DNA from: Bremerella sp. TYQ1
Lineage (GTDB): Bacteria; Planctomycetota; Planctomycetia; Pirellulales; Pirellulaceae
NCBI RefSeq assembly: GCF_020150455.1
Contig: NZ_CP083740.1
Location: forward strand, 2,418,001-2,482,000
Direction: 5' to 3'
DNA: 64,000 bases
A model generated the notes under the pieces. That model ran no database searches, was not told the origin of the DNA, and saw only the letters and a program-made list of their open reading frames with translations. The position numbers and the translations under genes are program-made. This document shows positions 16,663 to 26,658 of the stretch, piece after piece. The first letter of the stretch is position 1. Each line of letters starts with the position of its first letter.

Positions 16663-16752
16663 CTGCGCTGAATTGAATGCTTGGGACGTCAATTATTAAG
16701 AAGGAAAACTGCGTAATTTCCTACTCTAGTCCCAACTTCCAACGAAACAGGC

Positions 16753-17949
16753 CTAGCTTCCGTTCGACTCGCGAGGGTCGTGAGAAATCGGATCCATTGC
16801 CTTAGTATTTCTTTCAACCGCCAGGGCAATCGTCCGTTGCTCGAGTCCATCTTTCGAGCGAGCAACGATTGGGAAGATCTGTCGCTTGTCAGGAAAGTCC
16901 ATCTTGACCATGAACGTTCCATCTTCCCGAACTTTCACCGGTTCGCCTGACAGCGTGACATACGAGCCCGCTTTCGTCGTACCACAAACGATCATCTCGA
17001 CTTCGATATTCAAGTCGAAATCGTGATTCGGTTTGCCATTGGTAAATTGATCGCCGACGAGCCCCAACCGAGCAGCCATCGGCATACCGACAGGCCGACG
17101 GAAACGCTGCTCCAACATTTCTCGCAATTCACCATCGGCGTGCTCTTCGTCTGATCCACCGCTAAGTGCGTAGATCTTTTCGACGTTTTCAGCGACGTCG
17201 TTCCAGTTCTCGTCAATCTCCTCGCAGGATCCCGGGCGGGGCGTCGTCACGACATTGCTTCGAGCAATTGCATGGAAACGTCCATTTGTCGCCAAGTAAC
17301 CGAGATGGCAACGATATGTCTTGGGCGGATCGACAACGTCGATGTACCAGTTTTTAACTCCACCATGGATTTCAATCTGGCGAACCAATCGCTCTGAGCC
17401 ACTAGTCATCACTTCGCCATCGACTTCTGTGACTCGCAGAACTGGTATTGACGTATGCCAGTCTTGAGCGAGGGCTGCTTTAGCCCGTTCGATCGACTTG
17501 CGAGAGACTTCCCAGCAGGCGTGCAGCCAATAGGAGTCTCGGACCATCAAGACAAGACGATCGCCGTTGCTATTGTCCGAATCGTTCGTCCCGAGATCCT
17601 TCGCAGCCTGACGTTGTTCATGCATGGATCGAATCGATTCGACTACCTTTGGATCAGACTTCTTGACCGGCTTAGCCTTGGTCGATCGCTTTTTCGTTGG
17701 TGCAGCTGCCTTCGGCTTTGCGACGGAAGCCTTCTTAGCCTTGATGGCCGGGGCAGTGGCAGGCTTTGCTTTCTTAGGTTTTGCAGTGGCTTTGCTCTTA
17801 CTGGTCGTCCCGCTTGATTTGGCAGCTTTGATGAGCGCCTTCACGAGCTCGTCCTTCCGCATCGCGTGCCATCCGGTCACTCCGCGACGCTTCGCCATTT
17901 GAGCTAAGTCCTTTGCTGTATATTCTTTGAGAGAAGCGGCGGTGATCAA
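16753..17949 (-). CDS. DUF4912 protein with N-terminal Rho-N/SAP-like domain
   Basis: A 398-residue protein. Residues 1-38 (ASLKEYTAKDLAQMAKRRGV, then GWHAMRKDELVKAL) match the Rho N-terminal/SAP-like helical fold that binds nucleic acid. Residues about 40-110 are a Lys/Ala/Pro-rich basic linker. The rest is a DUF4912 region (LVLMVRDSYWLHACWEVSRK; YIDVVDPPKTYRCHLGYL; VTLSGEPVKVREDGTFMV). The TTG at 17949 is taken as the start because a perfect AGGAGG (17957-17962) precedes it by 7 bases. The longer upstream frame lacks support. DUF4912 has no established function; DNA or RNA contact through the first domain and linker is inference. It is divergent from the ATP synthase operon across a 780-base gap. 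Confidence 0.8.
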   Translation of the reverse strand: MITAASLKEYTAKDLAQMAKRRGVTGWHAMRKDELVKALIKAAKSSGTTSKSKATAKPKKAKPATAPAIKAKKASVAKPKAAAPTKKRSTKAKPVKKSDPKVVESIRSMHEQRQAAKDLGTNDSDNSNGDRLVLMVRDSYWLHACWEVSRKSIERAKAALAQDWHTSIPVLRVTEVDGEVMTSGSERLVRQIEIHGGVKNWYIDVVDPPKTYRCHLGYLATNGRFHAIARSNVVTTPRPGSCEEIDENWNDVAENVEKIYALSGGSDEEHADGELREMLEQRFRRPVGMPMAARLGLVGDQFTNGKPNHDFDLNIEVEMIVCGTTKAGSYVTLSGEPVKVREDGTFMVKMDFPDKRQIFPIVARSKDGLEQRTIALAVERNTKAMDPISHDPRESNGS

Positions 17950-18028
17950 GACTAGTCCTCCTGGCTCAAAGGATGTGCGGCCAATGCCAATTGAAAACGA
18001 CCGAAATCGCCTCGAGACAAAATAAATT

Positions 18029-18067
18029 GGGGTGGTCGTCCATGACATCCGTCATTCGACTCGCCCC
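18029..18067 (-). other. Hairpin in the DUF4912 upstream region
   Basis: Nested inverted repeats GGGG..GTCG..ATGAC, a 4-base loop (ATCC), then GTCAT..CGAC..CCCC form one interrupted stem of 13 pairs. It lies 80 bases upstream of the TTG start, so it would be in the 5' leader if transcription starts further out. Confidence 0.35.
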
Positions 18068-18125
18068 GCTCGATCCCTGAGCAGAAGCTTCACCTGATAC
18101 GCAAGTGAAAAGGAAGGGAAGTGAA

Positions 18126-18431
18126 CTTGCGAAAAGCAGGATGCCGGTACGACATCCCCAAGTTTGGTTGTTGGTGGGAACGTTTATTTGAGTGCAATAC
18201 TCAAATGGCAGGTCCGTCAGTTGCCGAAAAAGCCTCCACTAACCCAAGGATAAGAGGAATAGTGGAGCGAAACCCCGCTCTGCTTATGAGCGAACCACAA
18301 ACAGCTCTGCAGGGTGGCTTTCCTAGGACATGTTACACGCCCAATTGTAGCTAAACTGAGGTACAAATGCAACGTACCACTGCCCGGTGTTACGCCTTAT
18401 AACTTCGACTGGTTTAGTGATTTCCGCTAAA
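18126..18431. other. Hairpin-rich non-coding region between DUF4912 and the ATP synthase operon
   Basis: The 780-base gap 17950-18726 has no convincing gene. Within it several inverted repeats follow one another: CTTGC/GCAGG (18126-18140), GGATG/CATCC (18139-18157), ATTTGAGT/ACTCAAAT with a 5-base loop (18186-18206), CTCCACTA/TAGTGGAG (18234-18267), CGCTC/GAGCG (18276-18292), GGTAC/GTACC (18360-18378) and TTTAGTG/CGCTAAA (18413-18431). The series suggests a structured RNA or leader. The strand cannot be decided. No match to RNase P RNA, tmRNA, SRP RNA or a named riboswitch was recognised. A GTG-started frame at 18121-18354 overlaps it and is not believed to be coding. 18432-18713 shows nothing clear. 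Confidence 0.35.
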
Positions 18432-18726
18432 TTTTGCCGTTTATAGAAAATATTAGCGAAGCAAATCGCGAGTTTGCCAAGCAATCTGCCCAATCACCGC
18501 TGTGGAACTACTTTTGCCCACCCCTAAATGGCACGTATTTCTACCTCTTTATTCAATGGCGGCGGACTTTGTGAAAAATTCCACGAATTCCCTCTCTTCG
18601 GCGGTTTCACCTAATTGACCCTCTGCAAGCGATGAAATAGATTGACCGCCATGAGTTCACGGCAGATCTAACTGACCACTGGGCAGTTCGTGCCGGAAGC
18701 TACCTCTACTTATAGAGGAATGAGCC

Positions 18727-19002
18727 TTGGCTCCACCCCTCGAACCGGAAATGAATCCGATTGCGAGAGCTTACCTTTGGGTAGGACGGATCTTTACGAT
18801 CTGTGGTGAAATGATTGTGCCTGGCTTATTGGGCTATTGGTTAGACCAATCCCTTGGCTTCCAATTTTCGATCTTTGCTCTGGTCGGTTTTTTAGTCGGG
18901 CTCATATTTGGCATGACCCACTTAGTGGTCATGGCGACCTCGTTGCAAAACAGCGGACGTGTGAAGGACACCCAATCAACTCAGGATCACGACGACTCCT
19001 GA
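18727..19002 (+). CDS. atpI: AtpI/AtpZ-like small membrane protein
   Basis: A 91-residue protein with two membrane segments (RIFTICGEMIVPGLLGYWLD and FSIFALVGFLVGLIFGMTHL), the pattern of AtpZ/AtpI proteins encoded at the head of F1Fo operons. They are thought to help assemble the c-ring or carry Mg2+. The second segment's Gly-rich face (GFLVGLIFG) is typical. Start: TTG at 18727 has GAGGA 8 bases upstream, while the in-frame ATG at 18751 has no ribosome site; the TTG is preferred. It is the first gene of the ATP synthase operon and is followed 38 bases later by a second membrane protein. Family assignment rests on size, topology and position. Confidence 0.72.
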   Translation: MAPPLEPEMNPIARAYLWVGRIFTICGEMIVPGLLGYWLDQSLGFQFSIFALVGFLVGLIFGMTHLVVMATSLQNSGRVKDTQSTQDHDDS

Positions 19003-19040
19003 CTCCCTTCACTAACCCCAACGCCCCGCATGACGAAGCG

Positions 19041-19487
19041 ATGACTGATACCGAAGCGACAACCCCCGAAAAGCAATCTGCTCCGCTGAAATGGCAAGAC
19101 TTCCTGCCATGTCTATGGATGCTGCTGGGTGTGCTCGGTGTATTCCCGCTTTTCGCCGCTTATGGCTATACCCGTTTTGAGATCAACGGTATCTTCGCAG
19201 CAGCAACGGCCGCGTCGGTTGTTCTGTTGGCGATGGAAGCAGCACTTCTGCTGACGATCCTCTTTCGCGACAGTGAAATGAAGATCCAATCCGTCCTCTT
19301 AGGCATGTTTTTCCGAGCAGGAATTCCACTAGTTTTCGGAATGTTGATGCACAAAGCCGGTGGCCCGCTTGCTGAGGCCGGATTGTTTGGCATGATATTG
19401 GTCTACTATCTTTTGACCCTCGCGGTCGAAACTATATTGGCAGTTCAACTCGTATCGCAGACATCCACTTTTAAGAAAGCCGTTTAG
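19041..19487 (+). CDS. Four-helix membrane protein of the ATP synthase operon (AtpI/subunit-I-like)
   Basis: A 148-residue protein with four hydrophobic segments (FLPCLWMLLGVLGVFPLFAA; FAAATAASVVLLAMEAALLL; VLLGMFFRAGIPLVFGMLM; FGMILVYYLLTLAVETILAV). Its place between the AtpZ-like gene and atpB, ending three bases before atpB, matches the position of ATP synthase subunit I genes, which aid c-ring assembly. Sequence similarity to known AtpI could not be established by eye, so the role is from context. The start is ATG 19041 (MTDTEATT); the open frame extends further upstream but overlaps the previous gene. Confident as a gene, less so as to function. Confidence 0.65.
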   Translation: MTDTEATTPEKQSAPLKWQDFLPCLWMLLGVLGVFPLFAAYGYTRFEINGIFAAATAASVVLLAMEAALLLTILFRDSEMKIQSVLLGMFFRAGIPLVFGMLMHKAGGPLAEAGLFGMILVYYLLTLAVETILAVQLVSQTSTFKKAV

Positions 19488-19490
19488 CCG

Positions 19491-20693
19491 ATGGCCGCCG
19501 ACGAGATCCTGCTCCACATTAAAGACAGTTACTACTTCGAGGTTCCGAAGTGGTTGTGGAGGCATGGTCACGAGTCACATGCCGATTTCCCCGATGTGTG
19601 GGTCCGACTTGACCCTCACTTCCAGACTTGGCAAGCCAAAAAGGTCTATGGTGCCCTGAAAGAAGATGGTGCCAAGGGCCTGCCAACGGAATCGGAGTTC
19701 ATTCATAACTGGGAACATTGGCAGCACGAATTCGGCCACCATGGAGCCCCAGTTAAACGCTACTTAGCGGAACTGGCTCAATCGGACAAGCCTGAAGCAG
19801 AATGGGCCGCTCAAGGGGAAGCACTTACCAATTCCTTTACGGTTGCCGAGTACCGGCAAATCAAGGATATCAAGTGGACTCCCGAGAAAATAGAAGCATA
19901 CAACAGTGCACTGAGTGGGAAGATTCTGATCCCGCAACCGCCTGGAGTTGAGCTTCGAAACCTTTACCAAAAGGAATCGGGTTTCGCGATCTCGAAGTTC
20001 ATGGTGATCGAGCTCTTCGTGGCAATCATCATGGCATTTGTTTTCATTGCCTATGCCAAGCGAGTTTCCAAAGGACAACTCCCTAAAGGTTGGCTCTGGA
20101 ACCTGATCGATGTCTTCATGGTGTTCCTCCGTAAGGATGTCGCCAAAGCAAACATTCACCACGGTGCCGACAAGTTCGTTCCGATCTTGTGGACGCTGTT
20201 CTTCTTCATCCTAGGCTGTAATTTATTCGGCCTGATCCCTTGGATGGGCTCGCCAACAGGCTCCATCAGCGTCACGGTAACATTAGCGGTTGCCGTCCTA
20301 TTTATAGGCATGGGTGCTGGTGCCAAAGAGTTTGGCCCTGTCGGAGTTTGGATGAACCTGGTTCCTGGCATGGAACTACCTACGGTCATTGCCGTGGTGA
20401 TCAAACCGATGATGTTCATCATCGAGCTCTTGGGCTTGTTGATTAAACATGCCGTGCTCGGCGTTCGTCTTCTGGCGAACATGGTTGCCGGACACGTTGT
20501 GCTTTTGGCCATCATGGGCCTTGCCATTGAAATTCAACACCTGTCTGGAGCCATTGCCTGGCCGGTCGGGATTGTGATTCTGATTGGATGTGTGCTTCTG
20601 AGTTGCCTCGAACTGTTCGTGGCGTTCCTACAAGCTTACATCTTTGCGTTACTCTCAGCTCTGTTCATTAACTCCGAAACCCATAGCCATTAA
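19491..20693 (+). CDS. atpB: ATP synthase Fo subunit a
   Basis: A 400-residue stator subunit forming the two proton half-channels against the c-ring. The C-terminal part carries the essential arginine, R326, in GVRLLANMVAGH, with the conserved helices around FVPILWTLFFFILGCNLFGL and FVAFLQAYIFALLSALF. The protein is about 130 residues longer than E. coli subunit a. After the usual start (LLHIKDSYYFEVPK), residues about 30-150 are an added soluble segment rich in His, Trp and acidic residues (FIHNWEHWQHEFGHHGAP), and the first membrane helix begins near 170. By E. coli topology this segment faces the periplasm. It starts three bases after the previous gene and is part of one operon. Confidence 0.95.
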   Translation: MAADEILLHIKDSYYFEVPKWLWRHGHESHADFPDVWVRLDPHFQTWQAKKVYGALKEDGAKGLPTESEFIHNWEHWQHEFGHHGAPVKRYLAELAQSDKPEAEWAAQGEALTNSFTVAEYRQIKDIKWTPEKIEAYNSALSGKILIPQPPGVELRNLYQKESGFAISKFMVIELFVAIIMAFVFIAYAKRVSKGQLPKGWLWNLIDVFMVFLRKDVAKANIHHGADKFVPILWTLFFFILGCNLFGLIPWMGSPTGSISVTVTLAVAVLFIGMGAGAKEFGPVGVWMNLVPGMELPTVIAVVIKPMMFIIELLGLLIKHAVLGVRLLANMVAGHVVLLAIMGLAIEIQHLSGAIAWPVGIVILIGCVLLSCLELFVAFLQAYIFALLSALFINSETHSH

Positions 20694-20805
20694 GGGCTAT
20701 GTTCCTCGGTTGATGAGCAAGCGAGTTTCGCTTCCTTGTGACGTTAACTTTGTTTCAACGAGATACGCGTTAAAGCCTTTCGCTACGGTTGAGGAGACCT
20801 GTTCC

Positions 20806-21096
20806 GTGATCAAGTTCGCCAAATTGAGCATCTTGAGTGTTGTTGCCCTGTTGGCTTGTGCCATGCCTGCTCTGGCCCAAGAATCTGGCGATTCGTTCGT
20901 CATGACCAACTACTTCGGTATTGGTTTGGTCGTTATCGGTGCTGCCTACGGTATCGGTAAGCTGGCCAGCAGCGCTCTGGAAAGCATGGCTCGCCAGCCT
21001 GAAGTTGCTGGTAACATCCAAACCGCGATGATTATCGCCGCGGCCCTTATCGAAGGTTTTACCTTCTTCGCCCTGGTTATCTGCTGGTTCGGTTAA
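20806..21096 (+). CDS. atpE: ATP synthase Fo subunit c
   Basis: A 96-residue proteolipid. It begins with a cleavable-looking signal peptide (LSILSVVALLACAMPALA, then QES), followed by two membrane helices. The first has the glycine ladder GIGLVVIGAAYGIGKLASSA, the polar loop is RQPE, and helix two carries the ion-binding Glu, E83, in ALIEGFTFF. A Gly directly after the Glu, and no Gln/Ser sodium ligands, indicate proton rather than sodium coupling. Start: GTG at 20806, with GAGGAG 9 bases upstream; the open frame extends upstream into atpB but has no support. A signal sequence on subunit c would place its N-terminus in the periplasm, the normal topology. Confidence 0.93.
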   Translation: MIKFAKLSILSVVALLACAMPALAQESGDSFVMTNYFGIGLVVIGAAYGIGKLASSALESMARQPEVAGNIQTAMIIAAALIEGFTFFALVICWFG

Positions 21097-21171
21097 TTCG
21101 TTCCAGCAGCAATCCCTGCTGGTTTTGAATCACCAACCCGCCTTAGGTTCGTTTCCTGGGAATGATAGACG

Positions 21172-21969
21172 ATGCGCAGCGCATTTATTAATCAAACCGT
21201 GTGGAGCCCATTTGTTGCTCTCCTGCTTTTCAGCCTCTTAGTTGCTCCAACATGGGCGCAAGACGGTGGTGAAGAAGGAGCTGCTGACGACCCCGCTCCC
21301 ATGGCTGCTGCCGAAGAAGACAATCCTTCGGAAGACGCTGAGCATGAAGAAGGCGAAACGGCGGCGGAGCATGCCAAACATGACCCGCTGGAACCTTCTG
21401 AAGGAGCCCATGCTCCTGAAGAGCACGCTCACAACGTAAACGATCTTTCGCACAACGATGCAACTGCGATGATTTCTGCCCCGCACGAGGCAAGCCTCGA
21501 CTTGGCAGCGTTTACTTTGATCGTGTTTCTCGTGTTGGTGATTGTGTTGGGCAAGTTCGCCTGGGCACCGATTCTTAACGGCTTGAAGGCCCGCGAGAAT
21601 TCGATGGAAGGCAAAATGAAGAAAGCCGAAGAGATGTACGAGCAGGCCAACGCTAAGCTTGCTGAATACACTCGTCAGCTTTCCGAAGCTCAACAAGAGA
21701 TCAAGCAGATGCGTGACGAGACGATCCAAGCAGCCGACGAAAAGGCTAAGCAGATCGTGGCAGCCGCTGAGAAATCGGCATCGGCCACTCTCGACCGCGC
21801 AACGCGTGAAATCGACGCAGCTAAGGGTGCGGCGATCAACGAACTGGCCCAAGCTTCCGTCAACATGGCGGTTGATCTTGCCGGGGAAATAACCCGAAAG
21901 GAATTGAAGCCAGAAGATCACGCAAACCTTATCCAGGATTCGATTTCCAAGCTGCCTAGCAACAACTAG
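21172..21969 (+). CDS. atpF: ATP synthase Fo subunit b with periplasmic extension
   Basis: A 265-residue peripheral-stalk subunit, about 100 residues longer than usual. Order: signal peptide (FVALLLFSLLVAPTWA, then QDGG); an acidic and His-rich segment of about 75 residues (several HE/EH pairs such as HEEGE, HAPEEHAHN); one membrane helix at about 108-126 (FTLIVFLVLVIVLGKFAWAP); then a long coiled coil (residues about 140-240) ending in the delta-binding region. The helix-to-coil junction FAWAPILNGLKARE is the standard b-subunit hinge. The extension lies before the membrane helix, so it faces the periplasm, as does that of subunit a. It is 75 bases after atpE. Confidence 0.93.
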   Translation: MRSAFINQTVWSPFVALLLFSLLVAPTWAQDGGEEGAADDPAPMAAAEEDNPSEDAEHEEGETAAEHAKHDPLEPSEGAHAPEEHAHNVNDLSHNDATAMISAPHEASLDLAAFTLIVFLVLVIVLGKFAWAPILNGLKARENSMEGKMKKAEEMYEQANAKLAEYTRQLSEAQQEIKQMRDETIQAADEKAKQIVAAAEKSASATLDRATREIDAAKGAAINELAQASVNMAVDLAGEITRKELKPEDHANLIQDSISKLPSNN

Positions 21970-22031
21970 TCCGCCGTTAGAAATCGACGACCAAGTACGT
22001 ATTCACCTCCGTCAGGATATCCTTCCGCATC

Positions 22032-22664
22032 ATGGCTGGAACATCTTCCGACAAACAAACGTTCGACCTCGGCCGGCAGCGTATCGGTGCCGTCTATGCG
22101 AAAGCATTGCTAGGCGCCGCGGACGATGCAGGTCAAACGGACGTTGTCCTCGAAGAATTCGGTTCCCTTATCCATGACGTCGTCAATCAGCGTGAGGACC
22201 TTCATCACGCGATTACCGGGAGCATTCTTTCGGAAGAACAACGTATTGCGGTTCTGGATAAAGCCTTTGGCGACAAGATGAGCCCTGTGCTGTTGACTTT
22301 CCTGAAGGTCGTCACTCAGCATGAACGGCAGGATTGCCTTCGCGAGATTTACAACGCAGCCGTTAAGCTCAACAACGAGCGACTCGGATTGGTTGAAGTC
22401 ACCGCGAAAACAGCTTCCGAGCTTCCCCAAGAGTTGGCCGACAACTTGACGGCAGGTCTGAAAGCGAAGCTTGGCCGAGACGTCGTACTGAAGTCGGAAA
22501 TCGATCCATCTGTGATCGGCGGACTCGTCCTTTATGTTGGCGACACCGTATTTGACGGAAGCGTCGCCAACCAGCTGAAGCAACTTCGGCAGAAGGCCCT
22601 TGAAACAACGGCTCAGCAGGCGAAGGCGTCGCTCGAGCGATTCACCAATTCAACGCAGAGTTAA
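22032..22664 (+). CDS. atpH: ATP synthase F1 subunit delta
   Basis: A 210-residue subunit linking the peripheral stalk to the top of F1. The N-terminal helical domain (GAVYAKALLGAADDAGQTDV, normally the start of the family), the middle LLTFLKVVTQHERQDCL and the C-terminal KSEIDPSVIGGLVLYVGDTV, with FDGSVANQLKQLRQ, are the standard delta/OSCP signature. A short N-terminal addition (about 12 residues) precedes the usual start. It lies between atpF and atpA, 20 bases before atpA, in the operon. Confidence 0.94.
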   Translation: MAGTSSDKQTFDLGRQRIGAVYAKALLGAADDAGQTDVVLEEFGSLIHDVVNQREDLHHAITGSILSEEQRIAVLDKAFGDKMSPVLLTFLKVVTQHERQDCLREIYNAAVKLNNERLGLVEVTAKTASELPQELADNLTAGLKAKLGRDVVLKSEIDPSVIGGLVLYVGDTVFDGSVANQLKQLRQKALETTAQQAKASLERFTNSTQS

Positions 22665-22684
22665 AGCAGTAGACGGTAAGTTCC

Positions 22685-24211
22685 ATGAAATTCAACGCGG
22701 ACGAAATCGCTTCTGTCATCAAGCAGGAAATCCAACAGTTCGACACGCAAGTGGACGTGCGAGAAGTTGGTCGTGTCCTGGAAGTGGGTGACGGTATCGC
22801 TCGGGTCTATGGCCTGTCCGGCATCATGGCCGGTGAAATGGTCGAGTTCCCCAACGGCACAATCGGCCTGGCCTTCAACCTTGAAGAAAACAGCGTCGGT
22901 GTGATCATTCTCGGCGACTACCTCACCATCAAAGAAGGTGACGAAGTCAAAGCCCTGGGTACACTGCTTTCCGTTCCAGTTGGCGATGCGGTCCTCGGTC
23001 GCGTAGTCGACCCGCTCGGCAACCCGCTGGACGGTATGGGTCCCATTCAGACCACGGAAACTCGCCCTGTTGAGTTCCTGGCTCCTGGCGTTTCGGAACG
23101 TCAACCAGTCGCTGAACCAATGCAGACAGGTATCAAAGCGGTTGACGCGATGACTCCTGTCGGTCGTGGCCAGCGTGAGCTGATCATTGGTGACCGTAAA
23201 ACAGGTAAAACGGCAATCGCTATCGACGCGATTCTCAACCAGAAGAACACCGGCGTGAAATGCTTCTACGTCGCTGTGGGTCAGAAAGACTCTTCGGTTG
23301 CCGGTGTCGTTGAAACGCTTCGCCGTTACGGTGCGATGGATTACACGACAGTGATCGTAGCTGGTGCGAGTGTCCCCGCTCCGCTTCAGTACGTCGCACC
23401 ATACGCTGGTACGGCCATGGCTGAGTACTTCATGTTCAATGGCCAACATGCTTTGATCGTCTATGACGACTTGTCGAAGCAAGCCGCTGCTTACCGCGAA
23501 CTCTCGCTACTGATGCGTCGTCCGCCAGGTCGTGAAGCCTACCCTGGTGACGTGTTCTATTGCCATAGCCGCCTGTTGGAACGCTCGGCTAAGCTGAATG
23601 ACGAACTCGGTGGTGGCTCGTTGACCTCGTTGCCTATCATCGAAACGCTGGAAGGCGAAGTTTCCGCTTATATTCCAACCAACGTGATTTCGATTACTGA
23701 CGGTCAGATTTACTTGCAACCTGACTTGTTCTTCTCCGGTATTCGTCCGGCTATGAACGTCGGTATTTCTGTTTCTCGCGTGGGTGGTAACGCCCAGATT
23801 AAAGCGATGAAGAAAGTTGCCGGTGGTCTGCGTCTCGACCTCGCCGCATTCCGCGAATTGGAAGCGTTTGCCCAGCTTGGTACCGAACTCGACGAAGCGA
23901 CCCAGCGTCGTCTTGATCGCGGTTACCGAATGGTTGAGCTTCTGAAGCAGGGCCAATACAACCCACTAGTGGTCTACGATCAAGTTCTCAGCATTTATGC
24001 TGGCACCCGTGGCCATTTGGACGAAGTCCCAGTGAACGATGTCTTGCGTTGGGAAGAGGAATACCTCGACTTTGTGAAAGCAAAGTACCCACAGATTCGT
24101 GAGAAGCTCGAAGAAACCAAGGACCTGTCCGACGAAGTTCAGCAACTGATGGAAACAGCAATCGCTGAGTTCCAGAAGACATTTGTCCCGTCGGAAACTG
24201 CCGAAGTTTAA
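22685..24211 (+). CDS. atpA: ATP synthase F1 subunit alpha
   Basis: A 508-residue non-catalytic nucleotide-binding subunit of F1. The beta-barrel start, the Walker A GDRKTGKT (about residues 169-176), the signature [20 protein letters not shown] and the arginine-finger segment in [16 protein letters not shown] are all present. The length is normal for bacteria. Six copies of alpha and beta form the catalytic hexamer. The gene begins 20 bases after atpH; codon use is more biased than in the flanking region, as expected for a highly expressed gene. No anomaly seen. Confidence 0.97.
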   Translation: MKFNADEIASVIKQEIQQFDTQVDVREVGRVLEVGDGIARVYGLSGIMAGEMVEFPNGTIGLAFNLEENSVGVIILGDYLTIKEGDEVKALGTLLSVPVGDAVLGRVVDPLGNPLDGMGPIQTTETRPVEFLAPGVSERQPVAEPMQTGIKAVDAMTPVGRGQRELIIGDRKTGKTAIAIDAILNQKNTGVKCFYVAVGQKDSSVAGVVETLRRYGAMDYTTVIVAGASVPAPLQYVAPYAGTAMAEYFMFNGQHALIVYDDLSKQAAAYRELSLLMRRPPGREAYPGDVFYCHSRLLERSAKLNDELGGGSLTSLPIIETLEGEVSAYIPTNVISITDGQIYLQPDLFFSGIRPAMNVGISVSRVGGNAQIKAMKKVAGGLRLDLAAFRELEAFAQLGTELDEATQRRLDRGYRMVELLKQGQYNPLVVYDQVLSIYAGTRGHLDEVPVNDVLRWEEEYLDFVKAKYPQIREKLEETKDLSDEVQQLMETAIAEFQKTFVPSETAEV

Positions 24212-24246
24212 TCGCCCTGTCGCGATCCTTTTAGCTACCAGAAACT

Positions 24247-25140
24247 ATGGCCAATCCAAGAACCCTCGACAAACGCCGCAAGTCGGTTCGCAACATCAAG
24301 AAGATTACGCGAACGATGGAGCTTATTGCCACGGCCCGCTTCAAGCAGGCCATGGATCGAGCTTCTGCTGCAACGGCGTTCACGCAGCGGATCACGCAGT
24401 TGGTGAAAGACCTGACGGCAGCCGATCTACAGTTCGAGCATCCACTGCTGGAAAAGCGAGACACCAAGAAGAAGGCCGTACTCCTCGTCCTTACTTCAAA
24501 TCGTGGTTTGTGCGGTGGCTACAACGGTAATATCTGCCGAGCTGCATTCCCTCGACTCGCTGAACTCCAAAAGGAATACGACGAAGTCGAACTGCGAATC
24601 TCCGGCAAGAAAGGGATCGCGATCTTCCGGATTCAGAAGAAACTGACTCCGGACGAAAGCTACCTTCAATTTGAAGACAAGCCGAAGTACGAGGAAGTTG
24701 AACCAATTGCGGTTGATCTCCTCGACTCATTCCAAGCTCACGAGATCGACCGTCTCGACGTTGCCTACATGAAGTTCATTTCCAGCGCTCGCCAAGAGCC
24801 CACCCTGGAAACGCTGCTTCCGCTAGGCGCCCTCGAGGGTGCTTCCGACGCAAGCGAAGATGCGGCATTGGCAGGGTCGATGTACGAGTTTATCCCTTCC
24901 GCGGAAAGCATCCTGGAAGAAGTCGTTCCGACAAGCTTCAAAGTCAAGCTGTTCAAGTGTTTCCTTGACTCGGCTGTCTGCGAGCAGATCGCACGTATGG
25001 TCGCGATGAAAGCAGCCACCGAGAACGCAAACGATTTGATCAAGTACCTGTCGCGCGAATACAACCGTGCTCGTCAGGGTCGAATTACCAACGAAATTAT
25101 GGAGATCATCGGCGGCGTTGAAGCTTTGGCTAGTTCCTAA
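24247..25140 (+). CDS. atpG: ATP synthase F1 subunit gamma
   Basis: A 297-residue central rotor shaft. The N-terminal helix (RRKSVRNIKKITRTMELIAT) and C-terminal helix (AMKAATENANDLIKYLSREY, then NRARQGRITNEI) form the conserved coiled coil that turns inside the alpha/beta hexamer. The middle has a Rossmann-like domain (LLVLTSNRGLCGGYNGNICR). An insertion near residues 195-225 (GALEGASDASEDAALAGSMY) is slightly longer than in E. coli. The gene lies between atpA and atpD at the usual place, 35 bases after atpA. Confidence 0.96.
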   Translation: MANPRTLDKRRKSVRNIKKITRTMELIATARFKQAMDRASAATAFTQRITQLVKDLTAADLQFEHPLLEKRDTKKKAVLLVLTSNRGLCGGYNGNICRAAFPRLAELQKEYDEVELRISGKKGIAIFRIQKKLTPDESYLQFEDKPKYEEVEPIAVDLLDSFQAHEIDRLDVAYMKFISSARQEPTLETLLPLGALEGASDASEDAALAGSMYEFIPSAESILEEVVPTSFKVKLFKCFLDSAVCEQIARMVAMKAATENANDLIKYLSREYNRARQGRITNEIMEIIGGVEALASS

Positions 25141-25182
25141 CAAGCCTCCGCGTAGCCCGAATCCCCAAACCTATTGGTCTGA

Positions 25183-26655
<1,473 letters not shown>

Positions 26656-26658
26656 TCT

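Noticed and set aside
18121..18354. 77-residue open frame starting with GTG in front of the ATP synthase operon
   Set aside because: Overlaps the hairpin series, has no ribosome site, and the composition does not look like a protein.
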